Shown here: positions 21,569 through 36,000 of the stretch, one piece after another
Position numbering within the stretch: position 1 is the first letter of the stretch
Layout of the letters: each line of letters opens with the position of its first letter
DNA from: Turbatrix aceti
Taxonomy: Eukaryota; Nematoda; Chromadorea; Rhabditida; Panagrolaimidae
DNA length: 64,000 nt
Assembly (NCBI GenBank): GCA_963969345.1
Contig: OZ017767.1
Coordinates: forward strand, 7,592,739-7,656,738
Direction: 5' to 3'
Notes under the pieces: model-generated
The model's database searches: none
Told to the model about the DNA's origin: nothing
The model's input: the letters and a program-made list of their open reading frames with translations, nothing else
Position numbers and translations under genes: made by a program

Positions 21569-24500
21569 TCAGGCCAGGATGGGGGTCGGCGTTGCAGGTT
21601 TCGAAGCTGCTGCTGATGCTGGCTGATGTCCATTATTTTCAACGCTGTCAAAGTTTCCGCTGCCGCTGCTCGACATGGATGGCGTCGTTGAGTTTGAAGC
21701 CGTCGAGTTGCTACGGCCAACTGCCTTCGCCGCTATCGATCGAGCCATGTTTACCTGAAATCAGTCAATCAGTGACTCATCCATTAACGCTAACAAGGAA
21801 CACAAGGGACATTTAGGATTTTTTTTGAAATTTTGCAAAAAAAGTAGTTTTTACCATCAAATTTTTTAACGTAAAATTCATCTGCCTGAAGAAGAATTAC
21901 GAATGCCAAAAATCGTTTTTTCGGCATTTTTGACAATTTTTTGCACGTTTTAGCTAAAAAAAACTACGGCATTACCAAATCCGGAGTACAATCAGAAAAT
22001 ATGTGGTTTTTTACGGAATCAGAAAAAATATATTTAAAAAAAAAATGTTGCCATGTGGAAATTTTTCAAGGCATTATTTTTATATTTTTTTCAGATTCTT
22101 CAAAAAAATTACGTCAATAAAAATGTATCCTAAATTTGGAAATGCCGCACTTTTTTAGCCACAAAGTGCCAAAAATCGTCAAAAATGCCAAAAAAGTTAT
22201 TTCCGGCAATCATAACTCTGCCAGATCATGAATTTTACGTAAAAAAAATTTCATAGTAAAAACTGTTTTTTTAGAAAAATTTCCTAAATGACCTTTTTTG
22301 TATTTTTCGCTCCAAAAAAACCAACCTTGACAATAGAAGCATCAAGATGCGCCTTGAGTTTCCTATCCAACGGAAATTTGGATTTTTCCACATCGACGTG
22401 CAGCGACCTCAGAGCATCCAAATTCTCATTCCCGGTGTAGAGATTAATCGTCTTCTCGAGGAGCACCGCCAAATCAGCGGTCGCTGCGTGATCGGGATCG
22501 TTGACGAGCAAAAAGAGTCGGTGAAGGACATCCGGTCGCTTGAGTTCAACTTCGCGTCCGACAACGTACTCCATCTTGCTCGAATTAATGTAGAGATTTC
22601 CGGCTCTCTTGAGCAGCTGTTTTGCATTCTTATTCATTCCGGATTCCAGGAATGACAGCATGAGATCGATGTAGGCTGTGTTGCGATCGTGCTTGTCAAC
22701 AACCATCTGGAAGACTCTCTTGAGGAGCAGCGTGTTTTCCTGCTGCACGCAAGCTGCCATGAGGTCATTCTGACCAAAAGCATCTCCGGTCTGGTTGGTC
22801 GTCGCCGATGCAACCCGGAACGCTTCTTCGAGGTCCCCGGACGCAATGGCATGTCGGAGTTCCATTTTTTTCACGACAGATGTCAGCCTGCGACGAGTCA
22901 GGTTGCTGATGGAAAATGCCTTGGAGGCGAGCTCGATAAACTTCTCGAGTGTCCCTGAATTCTCGACGGTGTTTTGCATGACGCGAATCAGTTGTCTGTC
23001 TTCGGGAGCCTGTTTCACGTCGGAGAGAATGGAAGCGGCTTTTTCGTCTTTTCCGGCGTCGATGCAGAGGAAGGCGTAGTGCAATTTTAATTCGACGGCA
23101 TAATCTTTCCTAAAATTACAAAATTTGAGTTCAAAATGCAAAAAAACAAAAAAAAATTCATACAAAAAAATGTTTCTTTTCATTTTTTTTGTTCTGTTTT
23201 TTTTACAAAAATGTTTTTTCAATTTTTTTAAAAGCACAAAAACATATTAATGCAAAAAAATATTTTTTGACCTTTTTTTTAAATTTTAATAAAAAAATAT
23301 TTTTTTAACGTACTTTTTTAAATTTGAATAAAAAAATTTGAAGTTTAAAAATCCGAAAAAAAAATTTCATGTAAGAAAAAAAAATTCGCTAGCCTGCAAA
23401 TCACAGAATTCCAACAAATTCAAATGTCAAAAATGTTCAAATTTTCGGAAAAAAAAGTTTGAATTCAAAAAAATTCGAAATAATTTTTTTTTGGGAAAAG
23501 AAACCCACTTGACAGCCCAAAGCTTCTCAGCAGTCTCAAAGTCCCGAAACTGAAGCGCCCGACGAAGAGCAATGACAGGATACCTGCCAGGATTGTAGAC
23601 AATTTCGTGGCCCGCAGCTCCGAGGGCTTCGAGCTTTTCGTACGCCTCCAAAATCCTCGCTGCGTTGTTCGCCTCCGAATCATCGACGTACTTTCGGAGG
23701 ATGATATCCAGCAGCCTGGCGTGAACCTGGGGTTTGACATCTTCCTGATTTGTTAGAAATTCAGATTCTTTCTGGAGTTCGTCAATATCCGCACTCATCC
23801 ATCTCAGAACCGTCTAAAAAATCCCAATTCCAAAATTTTTTTAAATTTTGATTTTTGAGTAAAAACCCAACCTTAGACTTGCGCTGAAGCTGTTTGAGAT
23901 GATCGACACGAGTCTGTTTTCCGCTGTTTCTCAGCTCGCCTTCGATGACCTTAATTTCCTCTTTGGAAAGCGAAACCCTCGGTTCTTCGACCAAAAGACG
24001 GGCAAGTGCCTGAACTCTCGCGTCTGCAATGTGTCCTGACAGGAAAATATCCCGAATAACCCGGAATCCATAGCCCTGGTTGCTCGGTGTCTGTTCTTCT
24101 TCCGGAAATCCAGCATTGATGAGTTTAGCGATGGTTTTGAGCTCGCCATCTTGGATTGTCGTCTGTCGGAGACAACGAATGATAGCGGGCTGTACGCGGG
24201 CTAGGAATACCTTTTCGTTTGCCAGAGGGCCCGTCATGAGGCCTTCGAGCTCCTTGAGTTTCTCGTTCCACAGCATTCTGTCGACGATGAACGTCGTCAC
24301 GTTCCACGAATAAGATTGGTGGTCTTCGATTAAATGTTTGACTGTCTGGGGTCCTTTCAGGGCTGAAAAATGAGTTCAAACACTTTCAAAATTTTTTTTG
24401 TCGTCATAAAAAAAATTCAGAAACCCCCTAAACAGAACAATAGTCACGCAACTCAGTCAGGAAAACAAAAAACGCCTATCGTACCTCTGATGAGTCGTCA

Positions 24501-27500
24501 AAAGTCAGGCAAACGCGTGGCTTTCGGATTTCCAGTTAGTCAAAATTTATGGTTCCTCCCTGTTTCTTCGTTTTTTTTGTTCCATGTCAAAGATGTCTCT
24601 TTCTCTCAATTTTTTTGGTAGTCATTCAAAAATGTCATTTCTTGAGTTGGAAAGTTCTTAGAACCAGACTACATTCCAAAAAAAGTACACTCGACTTCAT
24701 TTTCAAGTCAAAATTATGTACAGTTACCCTCCTCAAAAACAAGACAAATGCCATTAGAAATTCTATTTTTGTTGCTTTGCACTTTGAAGCACCCCAGTAA
24801 CGACCTAGACCTAATGGGGCGTTGCTCATTGTTTCAATCAACTGAAACACGGCTGCCAAAAAACCGGCCATAATTTAAATAAAAAAATATTTTAGGTTTA
24901 AAAAACAGACCAAATAAACGAAAAAAAGTGAAAAATCCCACCCTATTAAAGCATGGATGGGCAAACAACCGTTTTTTTTGTTCTCGAACGGACACGAACA
25001 GTTCGTCAAATTTGTTCGCGAAATCGAACGAACGCGAACATTTTTGTTAGTGTTCGCCAACGAACACGAACGAACAACGAACAGATTTTTAGCATATTTT
25101 ATACAAAATTTTGTCCAAACTGGGCATAAAAACGTAAACTTCGGTACTATGCGTTTTCACGTTTTTGGTGACAGTTTTCCTACACTTTTTATTGCCGAAG
25201 GCAATTGACACTATTTGCCAGTTTTTGGAAAAATAACATCGATTTCGGCACCATTAAATTGATTTTACCTAAATTTTTGTTCGTTTTATCTGTTCGCAAA
25301 ATTTATATTTGTTCGCGAACGAACTCGAAGAAAACAAATCTGTTCTCGAACGAACACGAACGCAAAAATTTGAATTTGTTCGCGAACGAACACGAACGTT
25401 CGTCCGTCCCTGGTGAATACGATACCCCTATAAAATCCCACCCTCGTTCTCCGGAAAAGAAAAAAAATTGTAACCAAAAACAGACAAAAAAAAGCGTGTT
25501 TACGAGTTTTGTCTGTTATTTTATCTGTTTTCAAGTTGCAATCATTACCAGGGCAGGACAGCCCTGGTAAGGCCCAAAAATACCCCTCCACCACCGCAGT
25601 CGGGGACAAAAATATACTATTTTAGGACACGTGCCCTGGCAGCATTCATCGTTGGTGTCGTTATCTTGGATGAAAAATGGAAAACAAGGCGGCTAAGGGG
25701 CTAAGGTGATGGAATGAATGCACTTTTTTTTTGCCATTATGCATTGGGTGCCCTGACGAGCTCTCACGCAAGGAAACGTTTCATCTTTGTCCCCCTCCCT
25801 TTTAAAGGCATGGAAACAAAAACCCTGGTTTTTAGACAGATAATTTCTTTTTTTTTCCTCAAGGAATATCAAAAACAGACCCCGAACACCCCAAAAAAAC
25901 AGTGCCCATGCCATACATAAAGTTGTTTTTTGTGTCTATCTATCATACAAATTTTCTAGTCGTCATAAACATGTTTCTCCGCCTCTTTTTACATGAATGA
26001 ATGAATAAAAAAAAGTTCCAAGAGATGGATAGGATACTCGGCTGTTTTTTGAGACGACCAGTGCATGAGCATGATTACTCCAAGTTTGTTTCGTTTCCTA
26101 GATACTAGATAGTACTTCATTGTTGCCCCCCCCCCCACGCAAAACACAATTCCCTCGACGAACAACGAATCCAGGACTCAAACTTTTTTTTGGTCCAGAC
26201 AAGCTCAACTGAGCGAGTGACTGGTCTGTCTCAACACCAGAAACCACAATTGAAACATCGAGATACTCAAGCTACTCCCACAAGTCTCAAATTTTTAGAT
26301 TTTCATTTTTCGACAGCCAGAAAATAATTTTTTTTTAAATTCACGTCAAAGATCAAAAAATTTCCCAAAAAATTCGCACAATCCTCCGAAAAATGTTTTT
26401 TTTGTTCAAAATTTTTTTTAAATTTTCAAAAAAATTAGTTTTCTTTTTTCCCCCGGAAAAACATATTTGACCCTTCCGTACCCCCTATTTTTTTAAGAAA
26501 ACACCCATCGCTCTGCCTCGTCTTTCGAATTGGCAATGAATAAAAAAGTCAGTCACTCAAACAAAGTCAAACAAACCAACCCTCTTGATACAGTAGGTCG
26601 CCGACAACTTTGATGACTCTCTGGTCAAAGACAGCGTTTGGTTTAAAAACGATGGAAAACAATTTTGAGAAGATTTCCTTCGTCTTGGTTCCTTTGGGGG
26701 CTGCCTTTATCTGAAACCGAGTTACGAGTTACTTATTTCAATAGTTTGTTCCAGCCTTCTTTGGCCCCGCCCTTCGGATAGTCACGTACTCTGTTCTTTC
26801 CCGCGCTTTCCCGGAAGACATTCAAGTCAATCAAGAGATAAAAAAACATCCTCTTCCCAAAAAACAAGGCTTAAAGACAACCCAAGAGTTATGCCTGTCG
26901 TCTAAGGTTCATCTTCTCCCGGCAACAACCACCATCGTCCATCGTGGATACATTGTCTACCAGCTGTGGCGTCGCGTCACACGCAGACCGTATGAATACC
27001 GGATGAGACAACTCGTGGCCTGTAGCCTGGTGTCTACACCGGAAAACTTTCTATTTCAGGGAAAAAATAGCTCGCTTGAAGACTAAAAATACAACCTAGA
27101 AAACAGAGTGTACATATGCATTGCTTTTCGGAAATTGCTTCGTTCTAGAAAACAACAAAAAAAATCTGCAGTGTCAGAACAGAAAACACAAATCAGCCGG
27201 GCATCAAGGCATAAAATTCGGCCGATGGGCCGGAAAAGCCGTCCGAAAATGTCGAAAAAAAGTCAAAAAAAATTTTTTTAATAAAAAATGTGTTTTTGTT
27301 TAATTTTTTGAAATGCAAAAAAAAATTATGCAAATTTTTTTTGCATTTAAAAATGTTTTTTTTAATTCTTTTAATTTTTTTTTGCGTTTGAACTCCATTT
27401 TTTAAACTTTTTTCAGTGTATTTTTTTAATGTTGAACAAAAGTTTGTTCATTTTTTTATTCAAAATTTGGGACAAAATTGCTAAAATTACCCTAAAACGG

Positions 27501-30500
27501 AGCAAATTTTGGTTCCAAAAAGTCAGCCAAAACTGCCACACCGTTTTCAAAAATTTAGAACGTCCGCCGTCTTTTCTAAATTTTTTATCCCAATTTTACG
27601 CCCTGCCCGGCATACGGTAGCCTATTCCTACAATCCTCTGCACTTTTGCAGAACTTGCAATTCTCCGAAAAAACACGTCGATCAGAAAGTAGACCAAAGT
27701 GAGCAGCGGGCGCTTCAAAAAAGTGGTGCATCTCTAATAAAGCGAAAAAAATGCTCATTTTTCGCCCGGTGATAAATTTGTGACAATTTCGTACAGTCAA
27801 CAGACTTCCTTCCTTTCCGCCCTGCTTCTTCGTCTCTATCAACGGTCAAAAATTAAAAGCTAAATTTTTCCAAGATAAATAAATAAATTATTACGCATCA
27901 GTAAAAATCGTAAACCGTAAACCAATTTCCCGAATTTTTTTTATTTTAGACAACCAAAAAAAAAACAACGGAAGTTGTTCGTTTCCCAATTTTTTTTGCA
28001 TAAAAATCAAGGGAGGGCAAAAACCTTCGATGCATGTCTAAAATTTTTACGCTGGGAGTATAAACCAGAAAAATTCCTGAAAATCCAAAAAAATGACGAA
28101 TCCAGCCCCTTTTTATACCCTTCCACCTCGTGCACCTACCCACGGTCATCACATCACAATGCAGCCAACTCTCAAATTTCCAGGACATGCCCTTCCCAGG
28201 ACAGGCAGGGCTCTGCAAAAAAAAGACCTAAAGGCCAAAATAAACAGGAAACAATTTTCCCGCACACCCGCTTTTCCTGTCGGGTGTTTGTTTCTCCGTC
28301 TGGCAGGTAAGTCGGTGGGTCCTTAAAGTCCCGTGTAATCTATGAGCAAGATATAACTTGCAACCTTCTACCGTCACCGGTGGCCCATTCATCGCAAAAA
28401 ATTCATCACAGACAAAAACAACCCAAATATTCCCAAAAACAGTCACCAAACAACAAAATAAAACAAACAAAAAAAGCAGGTACACATTCCCAGAACCTTT
28501 TTTACGTGCATTACGATAACAAATATTTTCCGTGCAAAAAAAAATTTTAGAAGTCAGATGACGACAATCGGCAATCCTCAAAAAACACCTAAAATTAACC
28601 CAATTCGGAAAAAAAACAAGATAACACCCCAAAAAAGCACTAGAGCATCAAAGCCTATCGAAACTGCTAATTTTAATGATTTTTTTGTTGCTTTTCTGCT
28701 TGCAGCCGTGCAATAAACCCATTCGCCTCTCCTCCGTCTGTTTCATTGCCTCAGTCGACAACAAATGCCGTCATCGGAGCGCCCGTGTCCAATCTCCTGA
28801 AAAACACGCAACTCCTCCCTCGAGACACCTTTCCTGCTTTTTTTCCCTCCCGAATAAATAAACATCGTCCCGTCTCTTTTCAGCCCCCCCCCAATTTTCC
28901 CGACAACCCCCAAAAAAAGTTGTTTCTATTATAAACAGTTTCCAAGACCCCCAAGAAAGTTCTACGTACATAAAAAATATTTACTTCCGCAATTTTTTCA
29001 CCATCTTGGATTTGGATTATTTACCCGAGTTAATCAGTTTCTTTCTTATCCCCTCGACTAACTTCCTAATTTTTTTTTTCAGATTCCCGTCCTCCAAAAC
29101 CAACCTCGTTGACCAAATGAAAGATTTGTGGGACCAGGATGTGCTGGCGGTCTGCGAGTTCTTCGTACTCCGGGGATTTGAGAAACTTTTCGTAGAGGGG
29201 ATAGATGATGAGGTTTTCCATGTACGCGTGATCGATGAGCATGGTCAGGGGCCTCTCGATGACGCCCCGCGCACGGAGGCAGTTTGCGACCGTCACGAGT
29301 CTGTCAATCTTGCCGGTGCGCACGGAGTCGTTGAGTGTGTTTATCATGAAGCCTTTCAGTTGCCTGAAATAAATAATAAAAATGGACCCGTTGGTTACGG
29401 TGGACAACTTGGACTTCCGGGGGGTCATCGAAAATTTCATTTGCGGAAAAAAAATGTTTATAAACTCAAAAAAAATTGAGTTTGCGTTTATAAAAAAACT
29501 CAGGACAAATTCAATTTTTAACAAAAAAATGAAAAAACATTCATTTTTAGAAAAAGTAAAGTTTTGGAAAACACGGCCAAAGTACAAAATTCAAAAAAAA
29601 AATTTTTATGAGAAAAATTTTTCTAAAAAAATAAAAATGCAAACGCCGGGATTCTGCAACGAAAAACCTAATTTTGCGCTAAGAAATCCAAATTTTAGGC
29701 AAACAGAAAAAAAAAAAAACAAACGCAAAAAACTAAAAAAATCATTTTTCCACAAAAAATTATCCAAACGGCGCCAAAAACAAAAATTAAAATTTTTGAT
29801 GATCCCGCAACGAAAAAATCAATTCTAAAATAAATATGCGGACACCGGAAAACACGTCAGAAAAAAATTGAAAAAAATGCGGCAAAATTGAACAATCAAA
29901 TTTTCGATGCTCCTGCAACGAAATTTTTTTTTTTTGGAATTTTCTAAGAAAATCTAGAAAAAACCCACCTTTTCGCATCATCACCAAAAATCTGATAAAT
30001 CTGAGCAGCCGCATCGTACTTCTCATCCGTTGAAAACCAATTTTTAGCCCTCGCAAGCAGGACAGACTCGTCGAAGAAAGTCGGCAACGTCTCGGTTTCC
30101 TTGAAGAGGAAAAGGTAGGGCTTGATCTTTTCGACGGCATCCGGGGCGTCGCCTCGATCGAGGAGGGCTTCGAGCACCGAAAGCATGGGTCCGAGGTTTT
30201 CTTTCTTCACGAGATGCGACGAGTGAGGGACGTCGACGAAGACACGGATGACCTCATCGACGGGTCGATTGGCAGCGATGCGACCGAGCGCAGCGGCGAC
30301 GTAGAGCCCGGCTGAGTCGATGGACGGATTCGCAGACAGCGACTGGATAACCTTCGACGCGCGATCGTCTTCGCCGTTGCGGGAGATGGAAAAAACGAGG
30401 CTGTCAAAGAGGGACTGGGTCGCCTGGAGGTGTTGTTCTTTGAGTAGCTCGATAATCTTCCTAAAAAATGGTAAACTCGTGATTTTTTATCATTAGAGGT

Positions 30501-32395
30501 TTTTTTTCGTTAACAACAGTTTTAAAAAATTTCTTCGCAAAATGAGAAATTAAAATAAAAAATGATCGTAAAAAAACATAAATCAAATAAAATTAATTAA
30601 AACAATTTTTAATTTTAAATATAACAATAAAAATTTTAAATTTAAAAATAAAAATTTTAAATAAAAAAAAATTAAAAAAATTGCAATGTCCAATTTTTTT
30701 TTCAAAAATCTAAAAAAAAAAAAGGGAAAACTAAAAAAAAACAAAGAAAAATGTTTGTTTTTCGACAAAAAATTGCAAAAACTGTACATCGAATTTCGCC
30801 AAGAAAAAAATTTTTGAAATTAAAAAAATTTCGTTTTTTATAATAGTTGCAACAATTTTTTTTCTATTTTTTTGAGCAAGAAAAATATAATTTTACCAAA
30901 AAATCATGTTTTTTTTAATTTATTTATTTGATAGAATTTTTTTGGCACAAAAAATAAAAATTGCAACACAAAAATTTGAAAAACCGTTTCCCGAAGCAAA
31001 AAAAATGGTCAAAAACGTTTGAATTTGTTCGGTTTTCAAAAAAATGCTCATTTTTCGTTCGCAAACACAGTAGTGTTAAAAAAATCTTAGCGATTTTTTT
31101 TGTCCAAACTCACAAAATGCCGTTCGTGTTGCCCTCTTTGGCGTATATCTTGGCCATGAGAGCGAAGGTCTGCTCGTCAGCCTCGACTTCTGCGTCGGCG
31201 AGTTCCTGCAGCAGTACTGGCACTTTCAGTGGCAGATCATTTGCGATATCCGCATCGATGCGCGCGTTGTACGCCTCGATTCCGATGTCAAAAGGCGAGC
31301 CCGTGCGTAGGGCCTTCGCCGCGGACCAGAGATTGGCCACGTAGAGTGCCCTGACGTCGGGGGAGACCAGTGGAGTGATGGATCCCCCCGCGGACAGCAG
31401 AACAGCGAGTTCCCGATCGTTGAGATCGCCCAGCGAGGTTGGATTTGCGGCAACGAGACGACTGATGTTGTCGAGAAGCTCCCGGCTTCCGGCCCCGCCG
31501 AATTCGACGGCTTCGACGACGGCGTGGAGGTCTGCGTGGTCGGCGGCCTCGATGGCATCCCGGTGACGCTCGATGAGGAGTCGCCGTTCGCGCTGAACCT
31601 CACGGAAACGCGCGTTCGCAGAGTCAAAGCGCCGGGTGGCAGCTGCGGAGCGTCGGCGCTCGTTTTCGGAGAGGATTCGTCGTCGGCCGCCGCCTGGGGG
31701 ACCTGATGGCCTGGCTAGTCGGTTTGAACCCGTCGAAACGGAGGGGGTGGCTGTCGAAAGTGAAAGTGATGTTCTAAGGCATCTGAAAAAAATTTAGATA
31801 AAAAAACCATTTTTCAGTTTTTTTTTTGAAAATTTTTTTTGGCATTATAAAAATTTGAAGTCAAAAAATAATTTTTTGGCCAAAAACAGTTTATGTTACA
31901 AAAAAATTATGTTTTCTTTCGTTCAATTTTTTTTAGTTCCTTTTTTTTGTAAACAAAATTGAACGTTTTTTTCCGTAAAATTTTTTTTCGTTTTATTTAA
32001 AAATGAAAAAAAGCATCGAAAATAAAAAAATCGTTTTTGTGGTAAAAAATTCAGTTTTGTTTTGTAAAAATTTGTTTTTCTTTTTTAAAAAATTAAAAAA
32101 AAGGACCTTTCATAATTTGGTTTTTATGTCAAATAAAAAAAAACCCTGCAGAATTCCAAAAAAATGCAGTTTTTTGCGCCAAAATTTTTTATTTTTTTGG
32201 ACAAAAATTTTGTTTATTTGTTTTGAAAACAATTTGCTAAAAATAAAATTTTATACTTTCAGCAAAAAAATTATCAATGTTTTATTTTGCAAAAAGAACG
32301 CAAAAATAGTTGTCAGCGTTTTTCTGATCTATTTTTTCAATTTAGCACCAAAAAACCAACCTGATAGCGGTAAAGCACCCAGTTGGTCTGTACAT
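21569..32395 (-). CDS. LRPPRC-like mitochondrial pentatricopeptide-repeat protein (PPR-cluster gene 3)
   Basis: Nine exons join in phase: 32395-32361, 31782-31114, 30460-29969, 29363-29105, 26710-26581, 24362-23872, 23813-23509, 23109-22326 and 21754-21569; 1116 residues. The first exon (MYRPTGCFTAIR) and start of the second (CLRTSLSLST) form an Arg/Ser/Thr-rich mitochondrial presequence; the first exon is the least certain. Repeats of two helices run throughout; around 180-215 there is a good PPR-type unit (YNARIDADIANDLPL, then VPVLLQELADAEVEAD). Residues about 825-1055 resemble, from memory, the C-terminal half of animal LRPPRC in helix pattern and identities (for example DLMLSFLESGMNKNAKQLL). 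LRPPRC binds mitochondrial mRNAs and supports their stability and translation; the same role is inferred here. The C-terminus (1056-1116) is Ser/Asn/Ala-rich. Two introns exceed 2 kb. Confidence 0.8.
21807..22293. repeat. Foldback element, copy 1 (in the last intron of PPR-cluster gene 3)
   Basis: Nearly the whole intron is an imperfect palindrome. ACATTTAGGA, TAACGTAAAATTCAT and TTTGACAATTTTTTGCACG on the left are mirrored by TCGTCAAAAATGCC, ATGAATTTTACGTAAA and TCCTAAATG on the right. Core words AATGCCG and TGGCACTTTGTAGC are shared with the copies at 42375-42795 and 63290-63612. It is a MITE-like, non-coding element. Confidence 0.8.
24965..25405. repeat. TTCGCGAAC-family repeat, locus 4
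   Basis: Two clusters of TTTGTTCGCGAACGAACACGAACG-like units (24965-25085 and 25278-25405) flank unrelated AT-rich DNA. The locus lies in an intron of PPR-cluster gene 3 that spans 24363-26580. Confidence 0.75.
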
Positions 32396-33042
32396 TTCCT
32401 ATTCAGCGATCCTTCCGGAAAAGTTCTCAGACCATGCAAAAATACAAAATAACAGTAAAACAATAAAAAAAAAACACAACAATAACAACAATGTCCTAAT
32501 AATATTCTAAATAATAATTTTTTTCCTACTGTACCGGTAGGTTGTTTTCGGCTCAAGAGTCCAGCAGCCTCACAACGATCCCTGAAAAAAAAATAAAACT
32601 TAGTACAATGCAATCATAAAAAACCGTATTTCCTAATTTTCTCAATAAAACACATTTTTTTCAAAGATCAAATGGAATTGAACCAATTTTCCTTCCTTCT
32701 TTTTTTCCACTTTCTAATCAACTTTATTTTTTCAGTCGTCATAAAAAACAAAAAAATAAAACAATTCATTCAGTAATAACAACTTACGTATGTATCAATA
32801 TCAATTTCTCTATCATCCTATAAATTGGCTCTGCTCCGAGTTTTCTGATACAACAAAAATCCCAGAAGCCCCAGACCGCTGGAAAAGCCAGAAAAACCGA
32901 ATAACAAAATTGTGGGAAAATACTACAGCCCCACCCCCCCGGGAGCTAAAAAAAGTTACCCAGCATTTGCAAGTGCAAAATGGGAGCTACAGTACGCTAA
33001 CAGGCAACAATAACAAAGGAAAACCTACAAATGACCCCTCAG
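32396..33042. other. Gap between PPR-cluster genes 3 and 2
   Basis: 647 bases, same strand on both sides. CTGAATAG just before the gene-3 ATG could be a trans-splice acceptor. Another acceptor-donor pair nearby (for example TTTTTTTCAG near 32584) could define an alternative 5' exon. No other gene is seen. Confidence 0.45.
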
Positions 33043-36000
33043 TCAATCGACAGATGCAGCAGCGTCCAATTCAAAGGGATTCGTCCTCTTGGCCTGCCGG
33101 TACACGTGATTCACCCGCCTTCGCAGGGGCTCACTCAGGGGAACGTTGAGTTTCGACATAAATCTGTGCATCTCATCCAGTTCAGCCGCTCCTCCATGAA
33201 CTTCCGCCAGCTTCACCCAGACTTGCTGCATCGTCAGCAGAAGGTGTTCCAGCTGATCCGGCTTCACTTCGACGCGTCTCGTCTTGTTGGAAGCCTTGGT
33301 GAATTTTCGGCGCTTGAAAATGTGCAGTTTGTCGAGGAGAAAACCGACGTTGCCTCGGGGCAGTTCGGGTTCTTTTTGTTCGGCGTTTTCCTTTTCGGCT
33401 TCTGTTTCGACTGGTTCTGCGTTTTGGGGGGCTTCTGTGCCTGTGCCTTCTGCTGCAGCTGTTGCGTCATCGGTCAATTTCCTGCTCTTGCGTGGTTTCC
33501 TTGTTTTGGCTTTTTTTACGTCGGGAAGAACGCAGGCGGTGATCAGGTCGGCAAATTGCCGAATGTGGATGACGTTAACCACTGCTTGGTCTTCCTGGAA
33601 GGAAATTTTGTTCAAAAATATAAAATGAACGATCGCACATGCGTTTCGGCACTTTTTGTTAGTAAATACAGCATTTTTGCAGTTTTTTGTTCACGAACGA
33701 ACACCTACATTTTTGACTGTGTTCGCGAACTGACACCAAACATTTTATTATTTTGACTGTAAACTTTTGTTGAAAAACGTAAACAAGAAAAAATTTTTTT
33801 GTTCTCTATTTTTTTCAAAATTTTTCATTTCCTGAACAATTTTTTTATATATAAAAAAAAAAAATGTTTTCCAAAATTCTTTTTTTTACTGAAATCGAAA
33901 CATTTTTTTTCCTTCAGGAAACGGTAATTATTTTTTCTATTTTCCCTTCGGTAAAGGTTTTTCGTTCTTTTTTTTTATTTGTCAAAAAACTGCGATTTTG
34001 GGTTCATTTCCAAAATTCATTTTGTACGTTTTATCTTATCGAAAAAATTTTCATCGTTCCATATAAAAAATTTTACGAATTCAGAACAAACAAAGAAAAA
34101 TCGATTTTTTTTCCTACCCAAAAATTCGCCCCTCCCCCCGACCTAAAAAAACCCACATCGATAGCCAAATGCCGAATCGGTCGAATAAAATGTCTACAAT
34201 CCACCGAAACCTTGGTCATCATGATTTGAGCGTCCGCAAAGCGACCGGTCGCAATCAGTGAGACAATCAGTTGAGCGACTGCGTCCGGAGGAGACAGAAG
34301 CTTCTCAAAGACTTCCAGGATGTTAGCTGAAAAATTCAACCATTCCAACCAACAAATTAAAAAAAAAAAAAATACTTACAAACTCTCCGATTCTGTTTCC
34401 TGACATTCGGTTTGTTATCGGACAGCGCCATTTCGAGAAAAGCATTTCCCCCAGCGAGGGTGTGTTCGGAGAGCGCGTACGCAGCCCACATCGGAAAGAC
34501 ATCCTCAAAAGTCTGACGCTGAAGGAGGCATTGCGCTGCGGTTTCGAGGAAGATATCCCGGTTTTTGAGGAATTTGTTGGCGATGAGAGCGTCACAGAGA
34601 GCAGAAACCGTGTGAAACGACGTTTCTTCTGACTCGAATGCCTTTCGGAAGAGAGCGATGGCTGTCGCGCGGTCGATGGCCTTTCTCCTGCCCTTGGTTG
34701 GGGCCAGGGCTTCGCCGAGCTGCGTCAGGGATCTCAGCTCGGTGGCAATGGCTGAGACTCGCTCGATTCCGGAGTGTTCGAGGACTTTGAGGAGGAAGGT
34801 CATGGATGTGGTGTCGTGGACGAAGCCTTGCGGGTGTGTTGACACACTGAAAATGCAAAATTGAACGAATTGAACCAAAAAAATACGAAAATTATTTTTT
34901 CTGGTTCAATTTTTTTTTAATTTCGTTTTTGATTTTTTAATGATAAAAAATAACCCAAAAACACAAAAAAATGTCCAACATGACATTTTTTCAAGAAAAA
35001 AATTTAATTAAAAAAAATCTTTTTTAAAAAATACGAAATTTTTTTTTCAGGTTTATTTATTTTTATTTTGTTTTCGGTTTTTTTAATGATAAAAAAATTT
35101 CTTGAAAACACAAAAATGTCCAGCACAACATTTTTTTAAAACTATTTTTTTTTTAATTTAAAATTCATTTATTGTCTAAATTAAAAAAAAAATTTTAGTA
35201 AAAAATAGATTTCAAAGAAATAATTCGTTCGAAAATGGTTTTGAACGAATTTTTTGGAAAATAATACTTTTAAATTTTCAAAAAAAATGAAAATTTTCAA
35301 ATAAAATTTTTTTCTAAAAAAAAATTTTCGACACGCCAAAAAAATTTTCAAAACTCACAGATCCCGAATGAGTTCCATAACCTCAGTGACGTCATCCTCG
35401 CTGTTGATTTCAGCGATGAAAGCCGAAACAACAGGATTTATAACGCCACCGACTTCGTGAAATGACGGCCAGTTGTTTTGGGTCAGTTCGAATCGGACAA
35501 CTTGCAGGTCCCGGGTCTGTGCAGCCCCGCGTAGAACCCGTGAATCTGCCAGACGTTCGCTTCTCGACGGTGAAAATTGTGACGCGGTAAACCTGTGTGG
35601 AATTTCAGGTTTTTCAGGCTCTGTCACTTCTTGCACCTGCTCTGGCACTTCCAATGCCGGGATCACCGTCGGCGCTACCAGGGTAGCAGCTAGGGGAACC
35701 ACCGAAGAGATGACCGATTGTTGCTTTTCTTCAGGTATCACATGTTCGTCCGACGGTAAATACTGGATTTTTCTCCTAAAAATAGCACTGATAATTTAAT
35801 TTTAATTTTTCGTATTTAAAAAAAAACTAAATTTGTTCGATAAATTTCATTTCATTTTTGTTATTTTTATAATTTTTTTTTTAAAAAATTTAATAAAATA
35901 TTTATTATTGTTTTTTCGTACTTTTTTGTTATTTTTTAGTTTCCCAAAAAACTAAAAAATAACAAACTTCGTACTTTTTTATGTACGATTTTTTATGAAA

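Noticed and set aside
29382..29828. 148-codon Lys/Asn-rich frame in an intron of PPR-cluster gene 3
   Set aside because: It is a poly-A intron artefact, antisense to the gene.
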